A stretch of 6,106 nt of DNA from Gammaproteobacteria bacterium (GTDB taxonomy: Bacteria > Pseudomonadota > Gammaproteobacteria > SZUA-229). Made by a program: the position numbers and the translations under genes. Within the stretch, counting starts at the first letter, position 1, and each line of letters starts with the position of its first letter. Under the pieces are notes generated by a model that was given only the letters and a program-made list of their open reading frames with translations, was not told where the DNA came from and searched no databases. The stretch spans positions 1 to 6,106 of the forward strand of contig JAQICG010000194.1 in assembly GCA_027858635.1 (NCBI GenBank), given 5' to 3'. This document shows, in pieces, positions 1 through 6,106 of this stretch.

Positions 1-1
1 A

Positions 2-1819
2 ATTCTGGGCGCCCACCCCAAAACCGTTGATGGCATCGATGGCGTGTTATTTGCTACCTGGGCTCCCAATGCCGCTCGCGTCAGTGTCATCGGCGACTTT
101 AATTCGTGGGATGGCCGTCGCCACCCGATGCGTTCACGCGGGGGCAGCGGCGTCTGGGAGCTGTTTATACCCGGCCTTGAAAATAGAACGCTTTACAAGT
201 TTGAAATCCGCAACCGCGATTCCGGTGAGATACAGTCCAAATCCGATCCTTATGCCCAGCAGATACAGCTGCGTCCCGATACGGCATCAGTCAGCCGAAA
301 TACAGCCCCTTTTGAATGGCAGGATAGCGCGTGGATTCAAAGCCGAGGCCAGAGCGACTGGCTGCATGAACCCATGTCCATTTATGAATGTCATCTTGGT
401 TCATGGCAGCGCGATGAAAATAATCAGTTTCTTAACTATCGGGAACTGGCCCATCGCCTGGTTGACTACGTTAAGGATACCGGCTTTACTCACATCGAAT
501 TACTGCCCATTACCGAGCACCCGCTCGATGCCTCCTGGGGTTACCAGACCACCGGCTATTTCTCTCCCACCAGTCGCTTTGGTACGCCTGAGGACTTTCA
601 CTATTTTGTTGAGCATTGCCATGAGCATGGCATCGGCGTATTACTCGACTGGGTGCCGGCCCATTTCCCCAAAGATATACACGGACTGGCACGTTTTGAT
701 GGCAGCGCTCTTTATGAGCATGAAGACCCCCGCCGTGGCGAGCATCGCGAGTGGGGCACATTAATCTATAACTATGGCCGCAACGAAGTTAAAAATTTCC
801 TGCTGGCCAGCGCGGTTTACTGGCTGGAAGAGTATCACCTGGATGGCCTGCGCGTTGATGCCGTGGCGGCCATGCTGTACCTGGATTATTCACGTGAAGA
901 TAATGACTGGATACCTAATCAGCACGGTGGCAACGAAAATATTGAAGCGATCGATTTTCTTCGCGAATTGAATTACATAACGCACAGTAATTTTCCCGGC
1001 ACCATGATTATGGCGGAGGAATCAACCGCCTGGCCACAGGTTACCCGGCCGACAAATGTGGGCGGGCTGGGTTTCAGCATGAAATGGAACATGGGCTGGA
1101 TGCATGACACGCTGGATTATTTTTCCAATGACCCGGTGTATCGTCATTATCATCACGACCGCCTGACTTTTGGCCTGCTCTATCTGTTCACTGAAAATTT
1201 CATACTGCCTTTTTCCCACGATGAAGTGGTTCATGGGAAAAGCTCCATGCTCTACAAAATGCCCGGTGATGAATGGCAGCGTTTTGCCAATTTGCGCCTG
1301 CTCTATACCTATATGTTCACCTACCCCGGCAAAAAACTGCTGTTTATGGGCTGTGAGTTTGCTCAGGGTAGTGAATGGAACCATGATAAGACACTCGACT
1401 GGTATGTTCTGCAATATCCGCATCATGCCGGCATTAAGAAGCTGGTAAGCGATCTTAACGCCATGTACATTCAGCAAAGCGCCCTGCATAAATATGATTT
1501 CGACCCAACGGGTTTCGAATGGATTGACTGTCATGATACCGACCAGTCGGTTTTATCCTATCTCAGAAAAAGTCAGAATGAATCGATTATCGTCATCTTG
1601 AATTTCACTCCGGTAATACGGGATAATTACCGCATCGGCGTACCCGAGCTGGCTGACTATGAGGTTATTTTTAACTCTGACTCCAGTTTTTATTCCGGCA
1701 GCAACGCCGGCGGTGATTCGATAATACCCGCAGATGATATTGCCTGGATGAACCAACCGGCCTCACTGCAACTCAGCTTGCCCCCGCTGGCTGGACTGGT
1801 ACTTAAAAAGACGATATGA
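2..1819 (+). CDS. glgB: 1,4-alpha-glucan branching enzyme (GH13), 5'-partial
   Basis: Glycogen branching enzyme: it cleaves an alpha-1,4 glucan chain and rejoins the fragment by an alpha-1,6 bond, acting on GlgA's product in the cytoplasm. The frame is open from base 2, so the start lies outside the window; the GTG at 44 is an internal valine (GVLFATWAPNA). Of the protein, 605 residues are visible. A CBM48 module comes first (about 1-105, with WAPNA and GDFNSWDGRRHPM). The GH13 barrel follows, with DWVPAHFP (Asp codon 647), the nucleophile Asp in RVDAVAAM (857-859), the acid/base Glu in MAEEST (1016-1018) and the Asp of FSHDEVVHGK (1220-1222). An all-beta C-terminal domain ends the protein. 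Recalled E. coli positions D405, E458 and D526 all give an offset of 119, so about 119 residues are missing and the full length is near 724 (E. coli 728). The stop overlaps glgA. No defects are visible. Confidence 0.97.
   Translation: MLGAHPKTVDGIDGVLFATWAPNAARVSVIGDFNSWDGRRHPMRSRGGSGVWELFIPGLENRTLYKFEIRNRDSGEIQSKSDPYAQQIQLRPDTASVSRNTAPFEWQDSAWIQSRGQSDWLHEPMSIYECHLGSWQRDENNQFLNYRELAHRLVDYVKDTGFTHIELLPITEHPLDASWGYQTTGYFSPTSRFGTPEDFHYFVEHCHEHGIGVLLDWVPAHFPKDIHGLARFDGSALYEHEDPRRGEHREWGTLIYNYGRNEVKNFLLASAVYWLEEYHLDGLRVDAVAAMLYLDYSREDNDWIPNQHGGNENIEAIDFLRELNYITHSNFPGTMIMAEESTAWPQVTRPTNVGGLGFSMKWNMGWMHDTLDYFSNDPVYRHYHHDRLTFGLLYLFTENFILPFSHDEVVHGKSSMLYKMPGDEWQRFANLRLLYTYMFTYPGKKLLFMGCEFAQGSEWNHDKTLDWYVLQYPHHAGIKKLVSDLNAMYIQQSALHKYDFDPTGFEWIDCHDTDQSVLSYLRKSQNESIIVILNFTPVIRDNYRIGVPELADYEVIFNSDSSFYSGSNAGGDSIIPADDIAWMNQPASLQLSLPPLAGLVLKKTI
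1816..1819 (+). other. glgB-glgA stop/start overlap (ATGA)
   Basis: The glgA ATG (1816-1818) and the glgB TGA (1817-1819) share bases. With only a weak A-rich Shine-Dalgarno candidate ahead of it, glgA is probably translated by ribosomes finishing glgB. This ties the amounts of synthase and branching enzyme together and places both genes in one transcript. The overlap is seen directly; the coupling is inferred. Confidence 0.85.
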
Positions 1820-3267
1820 ACAAAATTCTTTATATCAGCAGTGAAGCTTTTCCGCTGATAAAAACCGGGGGCCTGGGCGACGTCGCAGGCAGTTTGCCTG
1901 TTGCGCTATGCAAGCAGTCTCAGGATGTGCGCCTGTTATTGCCGGCCTATCCGGAAGTGCTGCACAACATTGCCAAAAGTAAAATCATTGCCACCGGTGC
2001 TTATTACAACCTCTCGGCGCGGATTCTCGAAACCCGTTTGCCCGGCAGTAATGTTATCGTCTGGCTGGTGGATTGTCCGGCGGCATTCAACCGGCCGGGC
2101 GGGCCTTATACCGACCATCATGGTCAGCCATGGTATGATAACGCTCTGCGCTTTGCCATTTTCTGTCACGCTGCTGTTGACATTGCTCTCGGTCGGCTCG
2201 CACTGGACTGGCAGCCCGATGTGGTGCATTGCAACGACTGGCAGTCGGGTCTGGTGCCTGCACTGCTAAGTCTGCATGCAAAGCGCCCGAGCACCATCTT
2301 CACCATTCATAATCTCGCCTATCAGGGCATCTTCGATCGCCGGACTTTTATTGATTTACACCTTCCTGAAGAACTCTGGCATATTGATGGCCTGGAATTT
2401 TATGATCAGTTTTCTTTTATCAAAGGCGGCCTAGCTTATGCTGATAAAATTACCACAGTCAGCCCCCGCTATGCAGAAGAAATCCTGCGTCCCGAATATG
2501 GTGACGGTCTTGATGGATTATTAAACAGCCGTCAACAGGATCTTTCCGGCATCATGAACGGCATTGATGAAAGGCAATGGAATCCCGGCACCGATCAGCA
2601 CCTGAAACAGAAATATAACCGCCGCTCTCTGGCTAAGAAATCGCTGAACAAAAGCGATCTGCAACAATATTTTTCGCTACCCGTCGATGATTCCATAGTC
2701 ATGATCGGGATGATCAGTCGACTGGTTGAGCAGAAAGGGCTGGATATTATTCTGGAGAGTCTGGCCACGCTTGTCAGCTACCCTGTTCAACTGATGATAC
2801 TGGGAACGGGTGAGACCCATTATGAAATTGAGCTATCCGAATGGGCGCAACGCTACCCTGAGCAATTCAAAGTCACTATTGGTTACAACGAATCTCTGGC
2901 TCACAAAATTGAGGCGGGCAGTGACATCTATCTGATGCCATCCACTTTTGAACCCTGCGGACTCAATCAGTTATACAGCCTGTGCTACGGCACTTTACCC
3001 GTTGTTACCCCCGTAGGCGGACTGGCTGATTCGGTGACTGATGCCAGCGAGGAAAACATTAAAAACCGGACTGCCAATGGCTTTATGCTAAAGGAAAGAT
3101 CGGCAGTGGCACTGTTGGCGGCTATACAGCAGGCACTGGCGCTGTATCAGCAGCCGGAAATATGGCGGCAGCTACAGGTTAACGCCATGAGTGGCGATTT
3201 CTCCTGGAAAGTCAGTGCTGAACGCTATATCGCCCTGTATCAGCAGGCGCTGGATGAGCGCGAATGA
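1816..3267 (+). CDS. glgA: Glycogen synthase, ADP-glucose type (GT5)
   Basis: Glycogen synthase adds glucose from ADP-glucose to the non-reducing end of alpha-1,4 glucan and supplies the linear chains that GlgB branches. The protein has 483 residues (E. coli 477) and a GT-B fold. The N-terminal half shows the nucleotide-sugar motif KTGGLGDV (K16), HCNDWQSGL (D141) and TIHNLAYQG (H165). The C-terminal half shows ISRLVEQKGLD (R302, K307) and EPCGLNQLYSLCYGT beginning at E379, then GGLADSV. These match the recalled E. coli residues R300, K305 and E377 with an offset of two. The ATG lies inside the ATGA overlap with glgB and is preceded only by a weak A-rich AAAAAGACGAT, which suggests translational coupling. 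The start agrees with the usual N-terminus (MNKILYISSEAFPLIKTGG). The enzyme is complete with nothing unusual. ADP-glucose use is inferred from the family. Confidence 0.98.
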   Translation: MNKILYISSEAFPLIKTGGLGDVAGSLPVALCKQSQDVRLLLPAYPEVLHNIAKSKIIATGAYYNLSARILETRLPGSNVIVWLVDCPAAFNRPGGPYTDHHGQPWYDNALRFAIFCHAAVDIALGRLALDWQPDVVHCNDWQSGLVPALLSLHAKRPSTIFTIHNLAYQGIFDRRTFIDLHLPEELWHIDGLEFYDQFSFIKGGLAYADKITTVSPRYAEEILRPEYGDGLDGLLNSRQQDLSGIMNGIDERQWNPGTDQHLKQKYNRRSLAKKSLNKSDLQQYFSLPVDDSIVMIGMISRLVEQKGLDIILESLATLVSYPVQLMILGTGETHYEIELSEWAQRYPEQFKVTIGYNESLAHKIEAGSDIYLMPSTFEPCGLNQLYSLCYGTLPVVTPVGGLADSVTDASEENIKNRTANGFMLKERSAVALLAAIQQALALYQQPEIWRQLQVNAMSGDFSWKVSAERYIALYQQALDERE

Positions 3268-3346
3268 ATTAGCACCTACTTAAAAAAGCAAGTCATAGCC
3301 TGAATAACCGTAAATATTCTGCGTTTATTGCAGCCTAAAAAACGCT

Positions 3347-3422
3347 AAAAAAAGATCATCCGCGCAAAAACCTTAATAATTATTCTTTGGCCTTTTTCGC
3401 GTCCTTCACGTTTTTCGCGGAT
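3347..3422 (-). terminator. Candidate intrinsic terminator of the gnd-zwf-pgl operon
   Basis: Read on the minus strand, the inverted repeat forms ATCCGCGAAAAA then TTTTTGCGCGGAT, followed after GATC by seven T's (complement of A7 at 3347-3353). It begins about 50 nt past the pgl stop. An alternative stem using the inner TTTTTCGCG copy has a 22-nt loop. The U-tract favours a terminator. The long loop, A:U-rich upper stem and four-base gap before the U-tract make it non-canonical. On the plus strand the nearest T run (3441-3447) is 18 nt past the stem, so termination of glgA by the same structure is less likely. Confidence 0.35.
3358..3422. repeat. Imperfect inverted repeat with internal direct repeat
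   Basis: The left arm ATCCGCGCAAAAA (3358-3370) pairs with the right arm TTTTTCGCGGAT (3411-3422), leaving a single bulged C and a 40-nt spacer. The spacer holds a second copy of TTTTTCGCG (3393-3401), 18 nt from the copy at 3411-3419, so the left arm can pair with either one. Such CGCG/TTTTT-rich units between convergent genes resemble dispersed intergenic repeats that I recall from other bacterial genomes. Only one copy is in this window, so membership of a repeat family is unproven. Confidence 0.5.
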
Positions 3423-3470
3423 CAAAGATTTGTTCCTATATTTTTTTATCCAGAAATCAAATAGCGTTAA

Positions 3471-4139
3471 TCATGCCCCCGCAGAGGCGGCGAGCGCATC
3501 AACAAACCAGTTAATATCACCCAGCATATTAATGGGTAAAGCTTCATCGTTTTTAACGCGTGCAATGACTGCGGATTTTTCTGCACCTGCGGTTAATACC
3601 AGGCGGCACTGAGCCTTGCTCAGGGTACCAATGCTCAGTGAGACCCGCTCATCAGGGGCCTTAGGCGAGTCATAAACCGGCACTACGGAGCGCTCATCAC
3701 GCAGCGCCCTGTTATCCGGAAACAGGCTGGCGGTATGACCGTCCTCGCCCATGCCGAGAAAAACGATGTCAAAACAGTCTATAGCGCTGATCGTTTCACG
3801 GTAAATTTCAGCGGCCTTTTCCGCGCCCAGCTCTGCGGGAATGGGATGAACATGAGCCTGCGGCAAGCGTGACCAGAAATGTTTTTCCAGCATGACATCG
3901 TTGCGCCCGGCATCGCCTGCCGGCAGGCAGCGCTCATCGCCCGGATACCAGTGCACCTTATCCCACAGTATTTCTTTCACCGACAGATACCCCAGACAAC
4001 TTGCCGGTGTATTGCCGCCTGGCAATACCACATGACAGACGCCATTGCGATGAATCACAGCAGCGATTTTTTCGGCGATAAAATCAGCCGCCGCTTTTGC
4101 GGCCTGATCGAAATCACTGTAAATAAACCATTGGTGCAT
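3471..4139 (-). CDS. pgl: 6-phosphogluconolactonase (DevB/Pgl type)
   Basis: It hydrolyses 6-phosphoglucono-1,5-lactone to 6-phosphogluconate, the step between Zwf and Gnd, in the cytoplasm. The 222 residues are a normal length for the DevB-type family, which belongs to the glucosamine-6-phosphate isomerase-like fold. Visible motifs in order are the phosphate loop LPGGNTP (39-45), WYPGDER (64-70) with GRND (78-81), and the signature FLGMGEDGHTASLFP (127-141), whose H135 is the expected catalytic histidine. The DGHTASLFP signature separates it from NagB deaminases, and it is unrelated to the beta-propeller YbhE-type lactonase. The ATG at 4139 is the first start available, because an in-frame TAG lies at 4148-4146. 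CAGAGG 11 nt upstream is a slightly distant ribosome binding site. It is the last gene of the operon, 46 nt after zwf. Confidence 0.96.
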   Translation of the reverse strand: MHQWFIYSDFDQAAKAAADFIAEKIAAVIHRNGVCHVVLPGGNTPASCLGYLSVKEILWDKVHWYPGDERCLPAGDAGRNDVMLEKHFWSRLPQAHVHPIPAELGAEKAAEIYRETISAIDCFDIVFLGMGEDGHTASLFPDNRALRDERSVVPVYDSPKAPDERVSLSIGTLSKAQCRLVLTAGAEKSAVIARVKNDEALPINMLGDINWFVDALAASAGA

Positions 4140-4185
4140 ATCAGGCTACGCCTCTGTGGAGAAATGTTTCATCATTTTTTACAAT
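4140..4185 (-). promoter_or_regulatory. zwf-pgl spacer with pgl ribosome binding site and mini-ORF
   Basis: The 46-nt spacer contains CAGAGG (4156-4151), the best pgl Shine-Dalgarno match, with 11 nt to the ATG. It also holds a nine-codon frame, ATG at 4175 to TAG at 4148-4146, encoding MMKHFSTEA in the same frame as pgl. That stop excludes a longer Pgl. The mini-ORF has no purine-rich site just ahead of it (ATTGTAAAAA) and is probably chance. Confidence 0.5.
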
Positions 4186-5682
4186 TCAGCTCGGTTTATG
4201 CCAGTAACCTTCACAGCCTTCGAACAATGCATCCATGCCGGGAATATCCAGCGTGCCTGCACGATAACGCTGCACTGATATCCGATCTTTCCAGGCATTT
4301 AATATCGGTTCGATGATCGCCCAGGACGTTTCGACTTCATCGGCCCGGGAGAACAAAGTTGCATCCCCGTTGAGAACATCGTGCAGCAGCACTTCATAGG
4401 CATCAGAAACATCTTCACCATTCTCCGAATAGGGCGCGCGCATCACCATGCGCTGGGTGTCGGTGGTCAGGCCGGGCATTTTGGCGTTCATGCGCAAGGC
4501 AATGCCTTCATCGGGATGCAGACGAAATATCATGGAGTTGGCCAGAGGCGGGTTGGCGTGAGTATCAAACAGATTAAAGGGCGGCTTTTTAAAATGGATC
4601 ACAATTTCAGAGACCCGTTCGGGCAGGCGCTTGCCGGTCCAGAGAATAAAAGGCACACCCTGCCAGCGCCAGTTATCTATATAGAAACGTACGCCGGCAA
4701 AAGTTTCGGTCACCGAATCGGGAGAAACACCCTCTTCCGACACGTAGGCGTTAATTTTTTCGTCGCCCTTTGATCCCGAGCCATACTGCGCGGCGACCGT
4801 CTGTTTGTCCATGACGCCCGGTTCAAACTCGCGCACCGCGCGCAGTACTTTTATTTTTTCATCACGCACGGCATCTGCGGTGAATTCGACCGGCGGCTCC
4901 ATGGCCACCAGCGTCATCACCTGCATCAAATGGCTCTGAATCATGTCGCGCAACGCGCCTGATTTTTCATAATAGTTGGCGCGATACTCGATGCCGATGG
5001 ATTCGGCGGCGGAGATCTGGATATGATCAATAAAATTCCGGTTCCAAAGCGGCTCCAGGATGCTGTTGGAAAAACGATAGACCAGCAGATTCTGAACGCT
5101 CTCCTTGCCCAGATAGTGGTCGATACGGTAGATTTGCGATTCATCCAGCAGTTTCTGTAGCGCCTGATTTAACTGCTGGGCGCTGTCCAAATCCATGCCG
5201 AAAGGTTTTTCGATCACCACCCGCCGATAGCCTTCATCTTCATCAGCCAGCCCGAGTTTATGCAAACCGGCCGCGACCGTGGTGTACCAGCGCGGTGGTA
5301 TCGCACAATAAAACATGGCGTTGGTATGGCCGTCTAATGTTTCCAGCGCGGCGGCCAGATCGGCATAGGTTTTATCGTCCTGCAGGTCACCATCCTCCAT
5401 CCTGCACATGGCCGACAACTCCTGCCAGTGCGCTTCGTCCATTTTTATATCCGGCGCAAAATCGAGCATGCCCTGATGCAATGCATCCAGCCATACCTCC
5501 ATAGTTCGACCCTTTAGCACGCCAATAACTTTGCTCTCGGGATGCAACAGTCCGCAACGCAACATCTTTACCAGTGCCGGTATTAGTTTTCGTTTGGTGA
5601 GATCGCCGCCTGCCCCGAAGATAACGATATTGCTCGGTTCAATCGACTTACCCGTGCAGGCTTTTGCTGCCGTATTCTCCAT
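4186..5682 (-). CDS. zwf: Glucose-6-phosphate 1-dehydrogenase
   Basis: It oxidises glucose-6-phosphate to 6-phosphogluconolactone with reduction of NAD(P)+, the entry step of the oxidative pentose-phosphate (or Entner-Doudoroff) route. I take the ATG at 5682, giving 498 residues; a GTG two codons upstream lies inside the Shine-Dalgarno sequence. The N-terminal Rossmann domain has IVIFGAGGDLTKRKLIPAL (19-37), then EKPFG (158-162) and the active-site block YRIDHYLGKE (185-194; D188, H189). The catalytic general-base histidine is expected at H251 in RDMIQSHLMQ, where most homologues I recall read QNH. The C-terminal domain has DNWRWQGVPF and TGKRL (substrate-side Lys/Arg). Length is typical (E. 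coli 491). The gene lies 16 nt after gnd and 46 nt before pgl. NADP versus NAD preference cannot be read from sequence alone. Confidence 0.98.
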   Translation of the reverse strand: MENTAAKACTGKSIEPSNIVIFGAGGDLTKRKLIPALVKMLRCGLLHPESKVIGVLKGRTMEVWLDALHQGMLDFAPDIKMDEAHWQELSAMCRMEDGDLQDDKTYADLAAALETLDGHTNAMFYCAIPPRWYTTVAAGLHKLGLADEDEGYRRVVIEKPFGMDLDSAQQLNQALQKLLDESQIYRIDHYLGKESVQNLLVYRFSNSILEPLWNRNFIDHIQISAAESIGIEYRANYYEKSGALRDMIQSHLMQVMTLVAMEPPVEFTADAVRDEKIKVLRAVREFEPGVMDKQTVAAQYGSGSKGDEKINAYVSEEGVSPDSVTETFAGVRFYIDNWRWQGVPFILWTGKRLPERVSEIVIHFKKPPFNLFDTHANPPLANSMIFRLHPDEGIALRMNAKMPGLTTDTQRMVMRAPYSENGEDVSDAYEVLLHDVLNGDATLFSRADEVETSWAIIEPILNAWKDRISVQRYRAGTLDIPGMDALFEGCEGYWHKPS

Positions 5683-5694
5683 GATCACCTCTTA
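5683..5694 (-). promoter_or_regulatory. zwf Shine-Dalgarno sequence, decides the start
   Basis: TAAGAGGTGATC directly precedes the ATG at 5682. It matches the extended anti-16S consensus TAAGGAGGTGATC except for one missing G, and leaves five bases between GAGG and the ATG. The GTG at 5688-5686 sits inside this site and cannot be served by it, so ATG 5682 is favoured and the longer 500-residue reading is disfavoured. The site begins four bases after the gnd stop codon, so zwf translation may partly depend on ribosomes ending gnd. Confidence 0.8.
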
Positions 5695-5698
5695 CTAT

Positions 5699-6106
5699 TT
5701 AATCTTTTTTACGAATGCTGTGACCACCAAAACCGGCACGCATGGCATTCAGCACCTTGCCCGCAAAGGCGGGATCCTGCCTGCTGCGAAAACGCATTTG
5801 CAGGGCCAATGGCAGTACCGGCGTCGGCACCGCCAGATCAATTGAATCCTGCACGGTCCAGCGACCCTCGCCTGAATCATCGACGTAATCGCTGAGTGCG
5901 GATAAATTTTTATCCTCGGCGAAAGCCTCGGCCATTAAATCCAGCAGCCAGGAACGCACCACACTGCCGTGCTGCCAGATTTCTGCAACCTGCTGCAAGT
6001 CCAGATCCATTTCCTGCTTGGCCTCCAGCATTTCAAAACCTTCGGCAAACGACTGCATCATGCCGTACTCAATGCCATTGTGAACCATCTTCACATAATG
6101 CCCCGC
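5699..6106 (-). CDS. gnd: 6-phosphogluconate dehydrogenase, short type, C-terminal part
   Basis: It oxidatively decarboxylates 6-phosphogluconate to ribulose-5-phosphate and CO2. The frame stays open to the window edge, so the start and the whole N-terminal Rossmann domain are missing; 135 residues remain. The fragment opens inside the catalytic block GHYVKMVHNGIEYGMM, with the expected catalytic Lys (fragment residue 6), His-Asn (9-10) and acid Glu (13). SDYVDDSGEGRWTV and the ending AGFGGHSIRKKD follow. The catalytic block is only about 130 residues from the end, whereas the 470-residue E. coli class has nearly 290 after it. This fits the short class of about 300 residues (GndA/YqeC-like), several members of which prefer NAD+. 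Cofactor use cannot be judged here because the dinucleotide-binding loop is outside. It is the most upstream visible gene of gnd-zwf-pgl. Confidence 0.94.
   Translation of the reverse strand, partial: AGHYVKMVHNGIEYGMMQSFAEGFEMLEAKQEMDLDLQQVAEIWQHGSVVRSWLLDLMAEAFAEDKNLSALSDYVDDSGEGRWTVQDSIDLAVPTPVLPLALQMRFRSRQDPAFAGKVLNAMRAGFGGHSIRKKD

Larger units (their letters stand above)
3268..3470. other. Convergent intergenic region between glgA and pgl
   Basis: This 203-bp gap between the two converging stop codons is the only sizeable non-coding stretch in the window. It is AT-rich with many A and T runs. It contains an imperfect inverted repeat with a long spacer (3358-3422), a perfect 10-bp palindrome AATAATTATT (3375-3384), and a weak 6-bp hairpin GCGTTT/AAACGC (3321-3326 with 3340-3345, 13-nt loop). 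I see no convincing short gene and no strong terminator directly behind glgA on the plus strand. Confidence 0.8.

Noticed and set aside
44..46. GTG as the real glgB start
   Set aside because: The frame is open to base 2, and the upstream residues LGAHPKTVDGIDG match the conserved GlgB region before the CBM48 module, so the gene is cut by the window edge.
27..764. A 245-codon plus-strand open frame inside glgB
   Set aside because: It lies wholly in another frame of glgB, which has full GH13 motif support. The translation has no recognisable motif and looks like an out-of-frame shadow.
1022..1534. A 170-codon minus-strand open frame opposite glgB
   Set aside because: It is antisense to the conserved catalytic region of glgB, and no domain or ribosome binding site supports it.
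3321..3345. GCGTTT/AAACGC hairpin as the glgA terminator
   Set aside because: The stem is only six pairs with a 13-nt loop, and on the plus strand it is followed by A's rather than T's.
3430..3612. A 60-codon plus-strand frame starting in the intergenic gap
   Set aside because: Most of it is antisense to the pgl 3' end, and it lacks a convincing Shine-Dalgarno site.
3879..4316. A 145-codon plus-strand frame crossing the pgl start and the zwf end
   Set aside because: It is antisense to two well-supported genes, and its translation resembles no family I recognise.
5531..5845. A 104-codon plus-strand frame across the zwf start and gnd end
   Set aside because: It is antisense to both genes and would include the complement of the zwf ribosome binding site. 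The coding evidence is all on the minus strand.
1..6106. A mobile element, phage, CRISPR, defence or biosynthetic novelty in the window
   Set aside because: All long stretches are accounted for by five housekeeping genes. No transposase, integrase, repeat array, tRNA or unknown conserved gene is present.

Overview
This window is chromosomal central-carbon-metabolism DNA from a bacterium, most likely a proteobacterium and probably a gammaproteobacterium. That assignment rests on the GlgB and GlgA motifs resembling the E. coli type, the Zwf and DevB-type Pgl sequences, Shine-Dalgarno-led genes and moderate base composition; it is an impression from recalled protein families, and no taxonomic marker is present. 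The window holds five genes in two tightly packed convergent groups, and about 97% of it is coding. It shows no mobile element, RNA gene, CRISPR array or phage gene.

Left half, plus strand: glgB (glycogen branching enzyme, 5' end cut off by the window edge) overlaps glgA (glycogen synthase) by four bases, ATGA. Together the two enzymes turn ADP-glucose into branched alpha-1,4/alpha-1,6 glucan. The ADP-glucose pyrophosphorylase gene and any glycogen-degrading genes are not in view.

Middle: a 203-bp AT-rich gap (3268-3470) separates the two groups. It carries an imperfect inverted repeat with an 18-nt-spaced TTTTTCGCG direct repeat and flanking A/T tracts. This may be a dispersed intergenic repeat, a terminator for the minus-strand operon, or both.

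Right half, minus strand: transcription runs gnd (6-phosphogluconate dehydrogenase, C-terminal 135 residues only), then zwf (glucose-6-phosphate dehydrogenase), then pgl (6-phosphogluconolactonase). The gaps are 16 and 46 nt. This is the complete oxidative pentose-phosphate branch, from glucose-6-phosphate to ribulose-5-phosphate plus CO2 and reduced cofactor. The gnd fragment resembles the short, roughly 300-residue class rather than the 470-residue class.

The two convergent groups thus handle opposite fates of hexose phosphate, storage as glycogen and oxidation through the pentose-phosphate route. All five genes look intact where visible and have their catalytic residues. I found no convincing undescribed system; the points worth a second look are the intergenic repeat, the short-type Gnd, and details of the zwf and pgl translation starts.
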